Below, in pieces: positions 51,578 through 60,752 of a stretch of 64,000 nt of DNA (position 1 is the first letter of the stretch; every line of letters starts with the position of its first letter). The notes beneath the pieces were generated by a model. The model was given only the letters and a program-made list of their open reading frames with translations. It ran no database searches and was not told the DNA's origin. This stretch comes from Streptomyces sp. R21 (GTDB lineage: Bacteria; Actinomycetota; Actinomycetes; Streptomycetales; Streptomycetaceae): NCBI RefSeq assembly GCF_041051975.1, contig NZ_CP163435.1:6737001-6801000 (forward strand). The letters run 5' to 3'. The translations under genes and the position numbers were made by a program.

Positions 51578-51828
51578 GATCGTTCACGGGGTGAACTCAG
51601 GCGTGTTAGGTGCTGCTCATGTGAGCGGAATGGGCGCTCTGAGGGCCAGTAATCGTTCAAGAAGTGAAAACATCTGCTCCCTCTTGCTTGCCAGTCCTTG
51701 ACTTTCGATCCAGTGGCGGACGAGTGGTTACGGCCGCATGACGGGCAAGTGGACGTACCCAGACGCCTTCGATCTGGGTATGTTCCCCGTCGTCAGGGCA
51801 GCCACCGCGTCCTCGAGGAGTCGGACCC
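51578..51828 (+). promoter_or_regulatory. ppdK upstream region with hairpin
   Basis: A 251-bp leader without a gene. TTGACT at 51698-51703 is a possible -35, but no convincing -10 lies at the right distance. TACCCAGA (51756-51763) and TCTGGGTA (51773-51780) form a perfect 8-bp hairpin, 48 bp before the start codon. It could be a regulator site or a 5' UTR structure. GAGGAG serves the GTG start. Confidence 0.5.
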
Positions 51829-54579
51829 GTGTCGGAAAACAAAGATCCCCACGTAGCTGAGAGCGGCGACAGTGGTGTTGATGGACTGAAGTTCGTTTAC
51901 GACTTCACCGAGGGCAACAAGGAACTCAAGGACCTGCTCGGCGGCAAGGGTGCGAACCTCGCCGAGATGACCAACCTGGGCCTTCCCGTCCCTCCCGGCT
52001 TCACGATCACCACCGAGGCGTGCAAGACCTACCTCGACAGTGGCGACGAGCCGGCGGCACTGCGTGACGAGGTCAGTGCACACCTCGAAGCGCTCGAAGC
52101 ATCGATGGGCAAGAAGCTCGGGCAGGCCGACGACCCGCTGCTGGTCTCCGTCCGTTCCGGGGCGAAGTTCTCCATGCCGGGCATGATGGACACCGTCCTG
52201 AACATCGGGCTCTCCGACAAGTCGGTCCAGGGCCTCGCCAAGCAGGCCGGTGACGACCGCTTCGCGTGGGACTCCTACCGCCGTCTCATCCAGATGTTCG
52301 GCAAGACGGTCCTCGGCGTCGACGGCGAGCTCTTCGAGGACGCGCTGGACGCGGCCAAGGAGGCCAAGAAGGTCACGGTCGACACCGACCTCGAAGCGGC
52401 CGACCTGAAGAAGCTCGTCACCAAGTTCAAGAAGATCGTCAAGACCGAGGCCGGGCGCGACTTCCCGCAGGACCCGCGCGAGCAGATGGACCTCGCCATC
52501 CACGCGGTCTTCGACTCCTGGAACACCGACCGCGCCAAGCTCTACCGCCGCCAGGAGCGCATCCCGGGCGACCTCGGCACGGCCGTCAACGTCTGTTCCA
52601 TGGTCTTCGGCAACCTCGGCCCGGACTCCGGCACCGGCGTCGCCTTCACCCGCGACCCCGCCTCCGGCCACCAGGGCGTGTACGGCGACTACCTGCAGAA
52701 CGCGCAGGGCGAGGACGTCGTCGCGGGCATCCGCAACACGGTCCCGCTCGCCGAGCTGGAGCAGATCGACAAGAAGTCGTACGACCAGCTCATGCAGATC
52801 ATGGAGACCCTGGAGAACCACTACAAGGATCTCTGTGACATCGAGTTCACCATCGAGCGCGGCCAGCTGTGGATGCTCCAGACCCGCGTCGGCAAGCGCA
52901 CGGCGGGTGCCGCCTTCCGCATCGCCACGCAGCTCGTGGACCAGGGCCTGATCGACGAGGCCGAGGCGCTCCAGCGCGTCACCGGCGCGCAGCTCGCCCA
53001 GCTGATGTTCCCGCGCTTCGACGAGGACGCGAAGGTCGAGAAGGTCGGCCGGGGCATCGCCGCCTCGCCGGGTGCGGCCGTCGGCAAGGCCGTCTTCGAC
53101 TCGTACACCGCGGTGAAGTGGTCGCGTTCGGGCGAGAAGGTCATCCTCGTCCGCCGCGAGACCAACCCCGACGACCTCGACGGCATGATCGCGGCCGAGG
53201 GCATCCTGACCTCGCGCGGCGGCAAGACCTCGCACGCGGCCGTCGTCGCGCGCGGCATGGGCAAGACCTGTGTCTGCGGCGCCGAGGACCTCGAGGTCGA
53301 CACCAAGCGCCGTCGGATGACGGTGCCGGGCGGTCACGTCGTCGAGGAGGGCGACGTCATCTCCATCGACGGCTCCAGCGGCAAGGTGTACCTCGGTGAG
53401 GTGCCGGTCGTGCCGTCCCCCGTCGTCGAGTACTTCGAGGGCCGGATGCACGCCGGCGCCGACGACGCCGACGAGCTGGTCGAGGCCGTGCACCGGATCA
53501 TCGGGTACGCCGACCGGGTGCGCCGTCTGCGGGTGCGCGCCAACGCCGACAACGCCGAGGACGCGCTGCGCGCCCGCCGCTTCGGCGCCCAGGGCATCGG
53601 CCTGTGCCGTACCGAGCACATGTTCCTCGGCGACCGGCGCGAGCTGGTCGAGCGGCTGATCCTGGCCGACACCGACGCCGAGCGCGAGGAGTCGCTCAAG
53701 GAGCTGCTGCCGCTGCAGAAGCAGGACTTCGTGGAGCTGTTCAAGGCGATGGACGGCCTGCCCGTCACCGTCCGGCTCCTGGACCCGCCGCTGCACGAGT
53801 TCCTGCCCGACATCACCGAGCTGTCGGTGCGCGTCGCGCTCGCCGAGTCCCGCAAGGACTCCAACGAGAACGACCTGCGCCTCCTCCAGGCGGTCCACCG
53901 CCTGCACGAGCAGAACCCGATGCTGGGCCTGCGCGGTGTACGTCTCGGTCTCGTCATCCCCGGCCTGTTCACCATGCAGGTGCGGGCGATCGCCGAGGCC
54001 GCCGCCGAGCGCAAGAACGCCAAGGGCGACCCGCGCGCCGAGATCATGATCCCGCTCGTCGGCACCGTCCAGGAGCTGGAGATCGTCCGCGAGGAGGCCG
54101 ACCAGGTCATCGCGGAGGTCCAGGCGGCGACGGGCGTGGAGCTGAAGCTCGCCATCGGCACGATGATCGAGCTGCCGCGCGCCGCGCTCACCGCCGGGCA
54201 GATCGCCGAGGCCGCCGAGTTCTTCTCCTTCGGCACCAACGACCTCACGCAGACCGTCTGGGGCTTCTCCCGGGACGACGTGGAGGCGAGCTTCTTCACG
54301 GCCTACCTGGAGAAGGGCATCTTCGGTGTCTCCCCGTTCGAGACCATCGACCGGGACGGCGTCGGCTCGCTCGTGAAGTCCGCCGTCAAGGCCGGCCGCG
54401 AGACCCGGCCCGACCTGAAGCTCGGCGTCTGCGGTGAGCACGGCGGCGACCCGGAGTCGGTCCACTTCTTCCACGAGGTCGGTCTCGACTACGTCTCCTG
54501 CTCGCCGTTCCGGATTCCGGTCGCGCGCCTGGAGGCGGGCCGCGCCGCGTCCACCGCGAAGGGCAGCGACCACCGCTGA
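51829..54579 (+). CDS. ppdK: Pyruvate, phosphate dikinase
   Basis: A 916-residue enzyme interconverting pyruvate, ATP and phosphate with PEP, AMP and PPi. The N-terminal ATP-grasp part has LLGGKGANLAEMTNLGLPVP and GFTITTEAC. The swivelling phosphohistidine domain has TSRGGKTSHAAVVARG (catalytic His near residue 467). The C-terminal PEP/pyruvate barrel has CRTEHMFLG and VCGEHGGDPESVHFF. Full length for the family. Start GTG 51829. It supplies PEP for gluconeogenesis when growth is on pyruvate-yielding substrates. Confidence 0.97.
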   Translation: MSENKDPHVAESGDSGVDGLKFVYDFTEGNKELKDLLGGKGANLAEMTNLGLPVPPGFTITTEACKTYLDSGDEPAALRDEVSAHLEALEASMGKKLGQADDPLLVSVRSGAKFSMPGMMDTVLNIGLSDKSVQGLAKQAGDDRFAWDSYRRLIQMFGKTVLGVDGELFEDALDAAKEAKKVTVDTDLEAADLKKLVTKFKKIVKTEAGRDFPQDPREQMDLAIHAVFDSWNTDRAKLYRRQERIPGDLGTAVNVCSMVFGNLGPDSGTGVAFTRDPASGHQGVYGDYLQNAQGEDVVAGIRNTVPLAELEQIDKKSYDQLMQIMETLENHYKDLCDIEFTIERGQLWMLQTRVGKRTAGAAFRIATQLVDQGLIDEAEALQRVTGAQLAQLMFPRFDEDAKVEKVGRGIAASPGAAVGKAVFDSYTAVKWSRSGEKVILVRRETNPDDLDGMIAAEGILTSRGGKTSHAAVVARGMGKTCVCGAEDLEVDTKRRRMTVPGGHVVEEGDVISIDGSSGKVYLGEVPVVPSPVVEYFEGRMHAGADDADELVEAVHRIIGYADRVRRLRVRANADNAEDALRARRFGAQGIGLCRTEHMFLGDRRELVERLILADTDAEREESLKELLPLQKQDFVELFKAMDGLPVTVRLLDPPLHEFLPDITELSVRVALAESRKDSNENDLRLLQAVHRLHEQNPMLGLRGVRLGLVIPGLFTMQVRAIAEAAAERKNAKGDPRAEIMIPLVGTVQELEIVREEADQVIAEVQAATGVELKLAIGTMIELPRAALTAGQIAEAAEFFSFGTNDLTQTVWGFSRDDVEASFFTAYLEKGIFGVSPFETIDRDGVGSLVKSAVKAGRETRPDLKLGVCGEHGGDPESVHFFHEVGLDYVSCSPFRIPVARLEAGRAASTAKGSDHR

Positions 54580-54650
54580 CACCACAGCTCCGGAGCCGCC
54601 GTCGGTCCCCGACCCTCACCGATCGGCGGCGGCTTCGGTGTTCGAAAGAG

Positions 54651-54685
54651 AAGGGGCGGCGCCCTGTGCGGGGGCGCCGCCCCTT
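54651..54685 (+). terminator. Terminator between ppdK and excalibur gene
   Basis: Perfect 14-bp stem AAGGGGCGGCGCCC (54651-54664) with 54672-54685 and a 7-nt loop. It lies between convergent genes and can work in both directions. Confidence 0.88.
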
Positions 54686-54695
54686 CGGCATGCGC

Positions 54696-55163
54696 TCACT
54701 CGCAGGCGACGCCGTCGCCGTCGCGGTCGAGATGGCGACCGTAGCCGGGATCGCCCACCCGCACGGGCGCGGCGCCGGCGGCCCGGGCCTCGCTGCAGTT
54801 CGCGTAGTAGACGCTTCCGCTTCCCCCGTCGTCGGAACCGCCGCCTGCAGCGGGCTGGGCGGTGACGGTTCTCGTGACCGCTCTGGTGACCTTGACGGTC
54901 TTCGTGGCGGTCACCGTGGCCGCCGGTTCGGGCTTCGTGGTCTCAGCCGCGGTCTCCGTCGCCGTCACGGTCGCGGTGACGGTCGGGCCCGGCCTGGCGG
55001 CCGCGGGCTTCGCGTCGGTCGTCGTGTCCTGACCGCCGGTGCCGATACCGACGCCGATGAACAGGGCCAGGCCGAGTGCGGGGAGCACATACCGCTTCCG
55101 CGCCCATCGGGGCGCCGACCGGACGGGCTGCGGAGTGGGTGGCGTGGTGTACGGGTTGGTCAT
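54696..55163 (-). CDS. Membrane-anchored excalibur-domain protein
   Basis: 155 residues: a short Pro-rich cytoplasmic start, one TM (YVLPALGLALFIGVGIG, about residues 25-42), and a Thr/Val-rich low-complexity extracellular linker. The C-terminal excalibur calcium-binding motif contains YYANCSEARAAGAAPVRVGD and ends LDRDGDGVACE (D-x-D-x-D-G loop plus two Cys). Such proteins are surface-exposed in Streptomyces; role unknown. Convergent with ppdK. Confidence 0.9.
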   Translation of the reverse strand: MTNPYTTPPTPQPVRSAPRWARKRYVLPALGLALFIGVGIGTGGQDTTTDAKPAAARPGPTVTATVTATETAAETTKPEPAATVTATKTVKVTRAVTRTVTAQPAAGGGSDDGGSGSVYYANCSEARAAGAAPVRVGDPGYGRHLDRDGDGVACE

Positions 55164-55332
55164 GGCGTCCCCCCAAGGTGTGCCAGATCGGGGGATGACC
55201 GTAATGCCGGACCGTCACTTGTGGAGTTGGAGTGATGGATTCGTGATGAGTGAGGTCGGGGGGTCCGCTTCCGGCGGCCGAGTGCTGCCGTCCTAGGCTG
55301 GGTGCACGCCCATCTGCGGAGGGAGTTCGGTC

Positions 55333-56259
55333 ATGACCGGCTGGAGCGCGAGCGACATTCCCGATCAGAGCGGCCGCATCGCCGTCGTCACCGGCGCCAA
55401 CAGCGGCCTCGGACACGCCACTGCACGTGAACTGGCCCGCCACGGCGCCCGGGTGGTGCTCGCCTGCCGCAGCGAGGCGCGAGGGCGCGGGGCGTTGGAG
55501 CAGATCGCCGCCGAAGTGCCGGGCGCACGGGTCGAGTTGCGTCGGCTGGACCTCGGGGACCTCGATTCCGTACGGGAGTTCGCGGCGACCTTTCCGTACG
55601 AGCGGGTCGATCTGCTCGTCAACAACGCCGGGGTGATGGCGCTGCCCTACGGGACGACCGCGGACGGGTTCGAGACGCAGTTCGGGGTCAATCACCTGGG
55701 GCACTTCGCGCTGACGGGGCTGCTGCTGCCCGCGCTGCTCGCCACCCCGGGCGCCCGGGTCGTGACCGTCGCCAGCATGTTGCACCGGCTGGCCGACATC
55801 GACATCGACGACCTCAACAGCGGACGCCGCTACCGGCGTTGGGTCGCCTATGGCCGCTCCAAGACCGCCAACCTGCTCTTCACGCACGAGCTGGCGCGCA
55901 GACTGGCGGCCACCGGCTCGGACGTCGTCGCGGCCGCCGCCCATCCCGGGTACGCCGCCACCAATCTGGCGACCAGGGGCCCGCAGGCCGAAGGGCGCAG
56001 GATCGCCGAGCGGATCGCGGCGGCCGGTAACCGGCTCCTCGCGCAGTCGGCGAGGGCGGGTGCACTGCCCGTCCTGTACGCCGCGACCGCGCCCGACGCA
56101 CGACCCGATTCGTTCACCGGGCCGTCCTTCGCGGGGTGGCGGGGGTCGCCCGCACCGTCCCGCCGGGCGTCCTGGACTCTCAACGACGCTGCGGGGCAAC
56201 GGCTTTGGGCCGCCTCGGAGCGGCTCACAGGTGTGACGTACGACGCCCTGAAGGCCTAG
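55333..56259 (+). CDS. SDR oxidoreductase (retinol dehydrogenase/WWOX-like)
   Basis: 308 residues. VVTGANSGLGHATARELARHG is the NAD(P)-binding TGxxxGxG motif near residue 20. NNAGVM stabilises the sheet, and NHLGHFALTGLLLP is typical of the RDH/protochlorophyllide-reductase-like branch. YGRSKTANLLF holds the catalytic Tyr and Lys near residue 175. GGAGGGAG precedes ATG 55333. The substrate is likely a lipophilic carbonyl or alcohol; no operon partner. Confidence 0.9.
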   Translation: MTGWSASDIPDQSGRIAVVTGANSGLGHATARELARHGARVVLACRSEARGRGALEQIAAEVPGARVELRRLDLGDLDSVREFAATFPYERVDLLVNNAGVMALPYGTTADGFETQFGVNHLGHFALTGLLLPALLATPGARVVTVASMLHRLADIDIDDLNSGRRYRRWVAYGRSKTANLLFTHELARRLAATGSDVVAAAAHPGYAATNLATRGPQAEGRRIAERIAAAGNRLLAQSARAGALPVLYAATAPDARPDSFTGPSFAGWRGSPAPSRRASWTLNDAAGQRLWAASERLTGVTYDALKA

Positions 56260-56309
56260 CGGCGGCGGGGCTGCCCGCCGTCGTACGAGGCGCTGGAGCT
56301 GCGCTGCGG

Positions 56310-57074
56310 CTACAGAGAGCCGCCGCTGTCCACGACCAGGTCCGTGCCGACCAGGGACGCCGCATCGGCGGAGGCCAGGTAGAGGACGGCGGCGGCCACC
56401 TCCTCGGTGGCGGAGACCCGGCCGAGCGGGAGCTCGTCCTTCACGCGCTCGACGCGCTGCGCGTCCGTCTCGCCGGGGCGCAGCGACATGGTGGTGGCGG
56501 TGGCGCCGGGGCTGACCACGTTGATACGGACGCCGTCGCGGATGTGGTCCAGGGCGGCGGCCCGGCTGAGCGTGGCGACGGCGGCCTTGGAGGCGGCGTA
56601 GGCGGCGACACCGGGGCGGCGGGTGTGCATACCGATGTTGGAGGCGATGTTGACGATCGCGCCGCCGGACGGCTGGGTGCGCATCTGCCGGACCTGGGCC
56701 CGCAGCGCGAGGAACACGCCGGTGACATTGGTGTCGAGCTGGGTGTGCCAGTCCTCCTCGTCCAGGTCGGCGAGGGGGCGGCCGCCGCGGAAGACGCCCG
56801 CGTTGTTGACCGCCACGTCGAGTGCGCCGAAGTGCTCGACGGTCGCCCGGACCAGGGCCTGGGCCTCGGCCGAGCGCGAGACGTCGGCGGTCACGGCGAG
56901 GGCCTTGCCGCCTTGCGCCTCGATCAGTGCGACGGTGTCGCCCAGCGAGGCGGCGGTGCGTCCGGCGGCGACGACGTGCGCGCCCTCGGCGGCGAGTGCG
57001 AGCGCGACGGCCCGCCCGATGCCGGAGCCGGCGCCGGTGACGAGGGCGGTGCTGCCGGAGAAGCGGCTGGGCAT
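56310..57074 (-). CDS. Classical SDR oxidoreductase controlled by TetR
   Basis: 254 residues: VTGAGSGIGRAVALALAAEG (cofactor loop), NNAGVF, NIASNIG (catalytic Ser region), YAASKAAV (Tyr/Lys) and VSPGATATTM. The family covers glucose, steroid and acyl dehydrogenases, so the substrate is not evident. Operator TTGACCGATCGGTTCAA lies 18 bp upstream of the ATG, and the TetR gene is immediately upstream on the same strand. This is the likely target of that repressor. Confidence 0.92.
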   Translation of the reverse strand: MPSRFSGSTALVTGAGSGIGRAVALALAAEGAHVVAAGRTAASLGDTVALIEAQGGKALAVTADVSRSAEAQALVRATVEHFGALDVAVNNAGVFRGGRPLADLDEEDWHTQLDTNVTGVFLALRAQVRQMRTQPSGGAIVNIASNIGMHTRRPGVAAYAASKAAVATLSRAAALDHIRDGVRINVVSPGATATTMSLRPGETDAQRVERVKDELPLGRVSATEEVAAAVLYLASADAASLVGTDLVVDSGGSL

Positions 57075-57091
57075 GCTCAGTCTCCTTTTTC

Positions 57092-57108
57092 TTGACCGAT
57101 CGGTTCAA
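57092..57108. promoter_or_regulatory. TetR operator copy 1 (SDR promoter)
   Basis: TTGACCGATCGGTTCAA centres on the palindrome CCGATCGG and lies 18 bp before the SDR start, inside the 77-bp gap after tetR. It shares TTGACCGATCG with the copy at 57760-57774. Confidence 0.72.
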
Positions 57109-57151
57109 TATCGGGACAGCGAGAAACGCACCCCCGAGAGGTGCGTGGATG

Positions 57152-57736
57152 TCAGTCGAGCAGGGTCAGCGCCTGCTCCGCCGCGTCGCGGACGCGGGCC
57201 GGGTCCGCGGACGCCTTGCCGACGACGCGCAGGCCCTGCATCAGGACCAGCAGGGTGCGGGCGAGGGGGAGCGGCGCGCGGTCGGCGGGCAGCTCGCCCT
57301 GGGCCTGTGCGCGCACCAGGGCCGAGTGGAGCAGGGTCTCGATGTGGTCCCAGCTGTGCTCCACGCGGCGCGCCGCGGCCGGATCGTGCGGGGCGAGTTC
57401 GGCGGCCGTGTTGGTGACGAAGCAGCCGGTCAGCCGCCGCTCGTCGGTCGCCGCCTCAGTGGCGAAACGGCGCACCACCGCGCGGACGGCGGGCAGCGCC
57501 GGCCCCGGCTGGGACAGCTCCCGCAGCAGCAGCGGGTCGCGTGCCTGCTGGTAGCGGTCCAGCGCCTTCAGATACAGCTCGTGCTTGTTGCCGAAGGTCG
57601 CGTAGATGCTGGCGCGTCCGACGCCGAGGTGCTCGACGAGGTCCGCCATCGACGTCGCCTCGTAGCCGCGCTGCCAGAACAGCTCCAGGGCTGACTGCAG
57701 CGCGGCTTCGGGATCGAACTCCTTGGTCCTGGCCAC
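57152..57736 (-). CDS. TetR family repressor
   Basis: 194 residues. The N-terminal HTH (residues ~10-55) has ALELFWQRGYEATSMADLVE, then HLGVGRASIYATFGNKHELY. The C-terminal ligand domain begins DRYQQARDPLLLRELSQ and includes GCFVTNTAAELAPHD. This is the AcrR/NemR-like group often responding to electrophiles or quinones. Operator copies precede both this gene and the SDR gene, implying autoregulation and control of the SDR. Confidence 0.92.
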   Translation of the reverse strand: MARTKEFDPEAALQSALELFWQRGYEATSMADLVEHLGVGRASIYATFGNKHELYLKALDRYQQARDPLLLRELSQPGPALPAVRAVVRRFATEAATDERRLTGCFVTNTAAELAPHDPAAARRVEHSWDHIETLLHSALVRAQAQGELPADRAPLPLARTLLVLMQGLRVVGKASADPARVRDAAEQALTLLD

Positions 57737-57759
57737 GTACGGCAGCCTAGATATTTCTG

Positions 57760-57774
57760 GAACGATCGGTCAAG
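57760..57774. promoter_or_regulatory. TetR operator copy 2 (autoregulatory)
   Basis: On the minus strand this reads CTTGACCGATCGTTC, matching copy 1 except for one missing G in the second half-site. It lies 24 bp before the TetR start codon. Confidence 0.7.
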
Positions 57775-57795
57775 TGGAGGTGTCGGGCGGCGACG

Positions 57796-58146
57796 CTACG
57801 AAGCCTGGACCTTGTACGTGGCGACGCGCACCGTCTCGTCGTCCAGGCACTGCCCCGACTCCAGGTCGAAGCGCTGCTTGAGGAGCGGGGAGGCGACGAA
57901 CGGGCGGCCCTGGTGGGTGCCGGTCAGGCCGCGGGAGAGGACGGCGGCGCCACCGAACGGGTCGCGGTTGTCGATCGCGTGGATCAGGCCCGCGCTGTCG
58001 AGGAACACGGCGACCTGGCGGCCGTCCGGGAGGAGGGCGGCCACTCCGCGGCCGGGGATCAGCTGGGTGAGGTCACAGACCGTCAGCCAGCCGTCCTCCA
58101 ACTGGAGTTGGACCTTCAGGGCAGTCGTCTCGGGTGCCAGAGTCAT
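57796..58146 (-). CDS. nirD: Nitrite reductase small subunit
   Basis: 116 residues with a Rieske-like beta fold: WLTVCDLTQLIPGRGVAALL, DNRDPFGGAAVLSRGL and FDLESGQCLDD. It lacks the CxH pairs of true Rieske clusters, as is normal for NirD. It acts with NirB in NADH-dependent assimilatory reduction of nitrite to ammonium. Coupled to nirB by ATGA overlap. GGAAGGA precedes ATG 58146. Confidence 0.93.
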   Translation of the reverse strand: MTLAPETTALKVQLQLEDGWLTVCDLTQLIPGRGVAALLPDGRQVAVFLDSAGLIHAIDNRDPFGGAAVLSRGLTGTHQGRPFVASPLLKQRFDLESGQCLDDETVRVATYKVQAS

Positions 58147-60752
58147 CGCTGGGCGCTTCCTTCCAGGGGGCGGTGGCCGATGGTCAGCAGCGGCAGGTCG
58201 GGCTTGATCTGGTCGCGCTCGGGGACGAAGCCGACGACCGGGTCGGGGGTGTCCGGGGCGTTCACGAAGGACACGAACCGGGCGAGCTTCTCGGGGTCGT
58301 TGATGGTCTCGGCCCACTCGTCGCGGTAGGCGGCGACATGCGCGCTCATCAGGGATTCCAGTTCCTCGCAGATGCCGAGCGAGTCCTCCACGACCACCTC
58401 GCGCACGTGGTCCAGGCCGCCCGGGATCCGCTCCAGCCAGGTCGAGGTGCGCTCCAGCCGGTCCGCCGTACGGATGTAGAACATCAGGAACCGGTCGATC
58501 AGCCGGACCAGTTCGGCGTCGGACAGGTCCTGCGCGAGCAGGTCCGCGTGGCGCGGGGTCGCGCCGCCGTTACCGCCGACGTACAGGTTCCAGCCGTTGG
58601 CGGTGGCGATGATGCCGAAGTCCTTCGACTGGGCCTCCGCGCACTCGCGGGCGCACCCGGAGACGGCCGACTTGAGCTTGTGCGGGGACCTGAGACCCCG
58701 GTAGCGCAGCTCCAGGTCGATCGCCATGCGGACCGAGTCCTGGACGCCGTAGCGGCACCAGGTCTGGCCCACGCAGGACTTCACCGTGCGCAGCGCCTTG
58801 CCGTACGCGTGCCCGGACTCGAAGCCGGCGTCCACCAACCTCGCCCAGATCAGCGGGAGTTGCTCGACGCGCGCCCCGAAGAGGTCGATGCGCTGGCCAC
58901 CGGTGATCTTCGTGTAGAGGCCGAAGTCGCGGGCCACCTCACCGATCACGATGAGCTTCTCGGGGGTGATCTCGCCGCCCGGGATACGCGGCACGATCGA
59001 GTACGAGCCGTTCTTCTGCAGGTTGGCGAGGAAGTGGTCGTTGCTGTCCTGCAGAGCCGCCTGCTCGCCCTCCAGGACGTAACCGCTCGCGCCGATCGTC
59101 GGGGCGAGGGAGGCGATGATCGAGCCGACGGCGGGCTTGCAGACCTCGCAGCCGTCGCCGCCGCGCGCGTTGTCCCGGCCGTACCGGTCCAGCAGCTGGC
59201 GGTAGGTGTTGATGCGCAGGGCGAGGACGATCTCGTACAGCTCCTCGCGGGTCTGCGAGAAGCAGCCGCACAGGCCCTTGTCGACCTCGACGCCGCTCGC
59301 CTCCAGTTCGGCGGTGACGAGCTGGCCGAGCACCTTGACACAACTGCCGCAGCCGGTACCGGCCTTGGTGCACTTCTTGACCTCGGGCACGGTCGTGCAC
59401 TGGTGGTCGGTGACCGCGCCGCGGACCGTGCCCTTGGTGACGTTGTGGCAGGAGCAGATGATCGCCTCGTCCGGGAGGGCGGACGGGCCGAGCTGGACGG
59501 ACTCCCCGGCGCCGGCCGGCAGGACCAGCGACTCGGGGGAGACCGGCGGGATCGATCCGGTGAACGCGCGCAGCGTGCCGTACGCCTCCGCGTCGCCGAC
59601 CAGGATGCCGCCGAGCAGCGTGCCGTCGCGGCCGATGACCAGCTTCTTGTACAGGCCGGAGCGGGAGTCGGAGTAGACGACGTCCAGGCAGTCCTCGGCG
59701 GTGCCGTGCGCGTCGCCGAAGGACGCCACGTCGACGCCGAGCAGCTTCAGCTTGGTGGAGAGGTCGGCGCCCGTGAAGGACGCTTCGTCGGCGGCGATCG
59801 TCGCGGCGGCCGTCTGGGCCTGCTCGTAACCGGGAGCCACCAGGCCGTACACCCGGCCGTCGGCGGCCAGCGCGCACTCGCCGATGGCGAAGACGTGCGG
59901 GTCGTTCACCGTGCGGCACTGCTCGTCGACGGTGATGCCGCCGCGCTCGCCGACCGTCAGACCGGACTCGCGGGCCAGTTGGTCGCGGGGACGGACGCCG
60001 GCGCTGAACACCACCAGGTCGGTGGCGAGTTCGGAGCCGTCGGACAGCTTCATGCCGGTGACCGCGCCGTCCTCGCCGACGACGATCTCCTGCGTGCCCA
60101 CGCCGGTGTGGACGCTCAGGCCCATGTTCTCGATGGTGCGCAGGAGCGCGGCTCCGCCGCCCTCGTCGACCTGGACCGGCATCAGCCGGGGCGCGAACTC
60201 CACGATGTGGGAGGTGAGTCCGAGTCCCTTCAGCGCGCCCGCCGCCTCCAGGCCCAGCAGACCGCCGCCGACCACCGCGCCGGTCGTCGCCTTCGCCTTC
60301 GCGTACTCCTCGATCGCGAGGAGGTCCTCGATCGTGCGGTAGACGAAGCAGCCCTCGGCGTCCTTGTTCGGGACGGGCGGGACGAACGGGTAGGAGCCGG
60401 TGGCCAGGACGAGGACGTCGTAGTCGACTGCCAGACCGGAGCGGGCCGTTACCCTGCGGGCCTCGCGGTCGATGGCCTCCGCCGGGTCGCCGACGTACAG
60501 CTCGATCCCGTGCTCCTTGATGAACTCCATGTCCGTCATGGAGAGTTCCTCGGGCGTCGTGCCCGAGAAGTACGAGGTGAGGTGCACTCGGTCGTATGCG
60601 GGACGCGGCTCCTCGCACAGCACGACCACACGGTGCGTGGCGGTCATGCCGCGCTCCGCGAGCGCTTCGAGGAAGCGCTGGCCGACCATGCCATGGCCGA
60701 CGAGCACGATCGTGGGGCGGGGCAGGTCCCCAACAATTGCGGTCGTGGTCAT
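58143..60752 (-). CDS. nirB: Nitrite reductase large subunit
   Basis: 869 residues. The N-terminal FAD/NADH oxidoreductase domain spans about 1-430 (IVLVGHGMVGQRFLEAL, VVGGGLLGLEAAGALKGLG). A BFD-like [2Fe-2S] region follows (CSCHNVTKGTVRGAV, CTKAGTGCGSC). The sulphite/nitrite reductase half has siroheme/[4Fe-4S] Cys in CVGQTWC (about 660) and SGCAREC (about 697). Cytosolic; reduces nitrite to ammonium. GGAGG precedes ATG 60752, which shares one base with the upstream stop. Confidence 0.96.
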   Translation of the reverse strand: MTTTAIVGDLPRPTIVLVGHGMVGQRFLEALAERGMTATHRVVVLCEEPRPAYDRVHLTSYFSGTTPEELSMTDMEFIKEHGIELYVGDPAEAIDREARRVTARSGLAVDYDVLVLATGSYPFVPPVPNKDAEGCFVYRTIEDLLAIEEYAKAKATTGAVVGGGLLGLEAAGALKGLGLTSHIVEFAPRLMPVQVDEGGGAALLRTIENMGLSVHTGVGTQEIVVGEDGAVTGMKLSDGSELATDLVVFSAGVRPRDQLARESGLTVGERGGITVDEQCRTVNDPHVFAIGECALAADGRVYGLVAPGYEQAQTAAATIAADEASFTGADLSTKLKLLGVDVASFGDAHGTAEDCLDVVYSDSRSGLYKKLVIGRDGTLLGGILVGDAEAYGTLRAFTGSIPPVSPESLVLPAGAGESVQLGPSALPDEAIICSCHNVTKGTVRGAVTDHQCTTVPEVKKCTKAGTGCGSCVKVLGQLVTAELEASGVEVDKGLCGCFSQTREELYEIVLALRINTYRQLLDRYGRDNARGGDGCEVCKPAVGSIIASLAPTIGASGYVLEGEQAALQDSNDHFLANLQKNGSYSIVPRIPGGEITPEKLIVIGEVARDFGLYTKITGGQRIDLFGARVEQLPLIWARLVDAGFESGHAYGKALRTVKSCVGQTWCRYGVQDSVRMAIDLELRYRGLRSPHKLKSAVSGCARECAEAQSKDFGIIATANGWNLYVGGNGGATPRHADLLAQDLSDAELVRLIDRFLMFYIRTADRLERTSTWLERIPGGLDHVREVVVEDSLGICEELESLMSAHVAAYRDEWAETINDPEKLARFVSFVNAPDTPDPVVGFVPERDQIKPDLPLLTIGHRPLEGSAQR

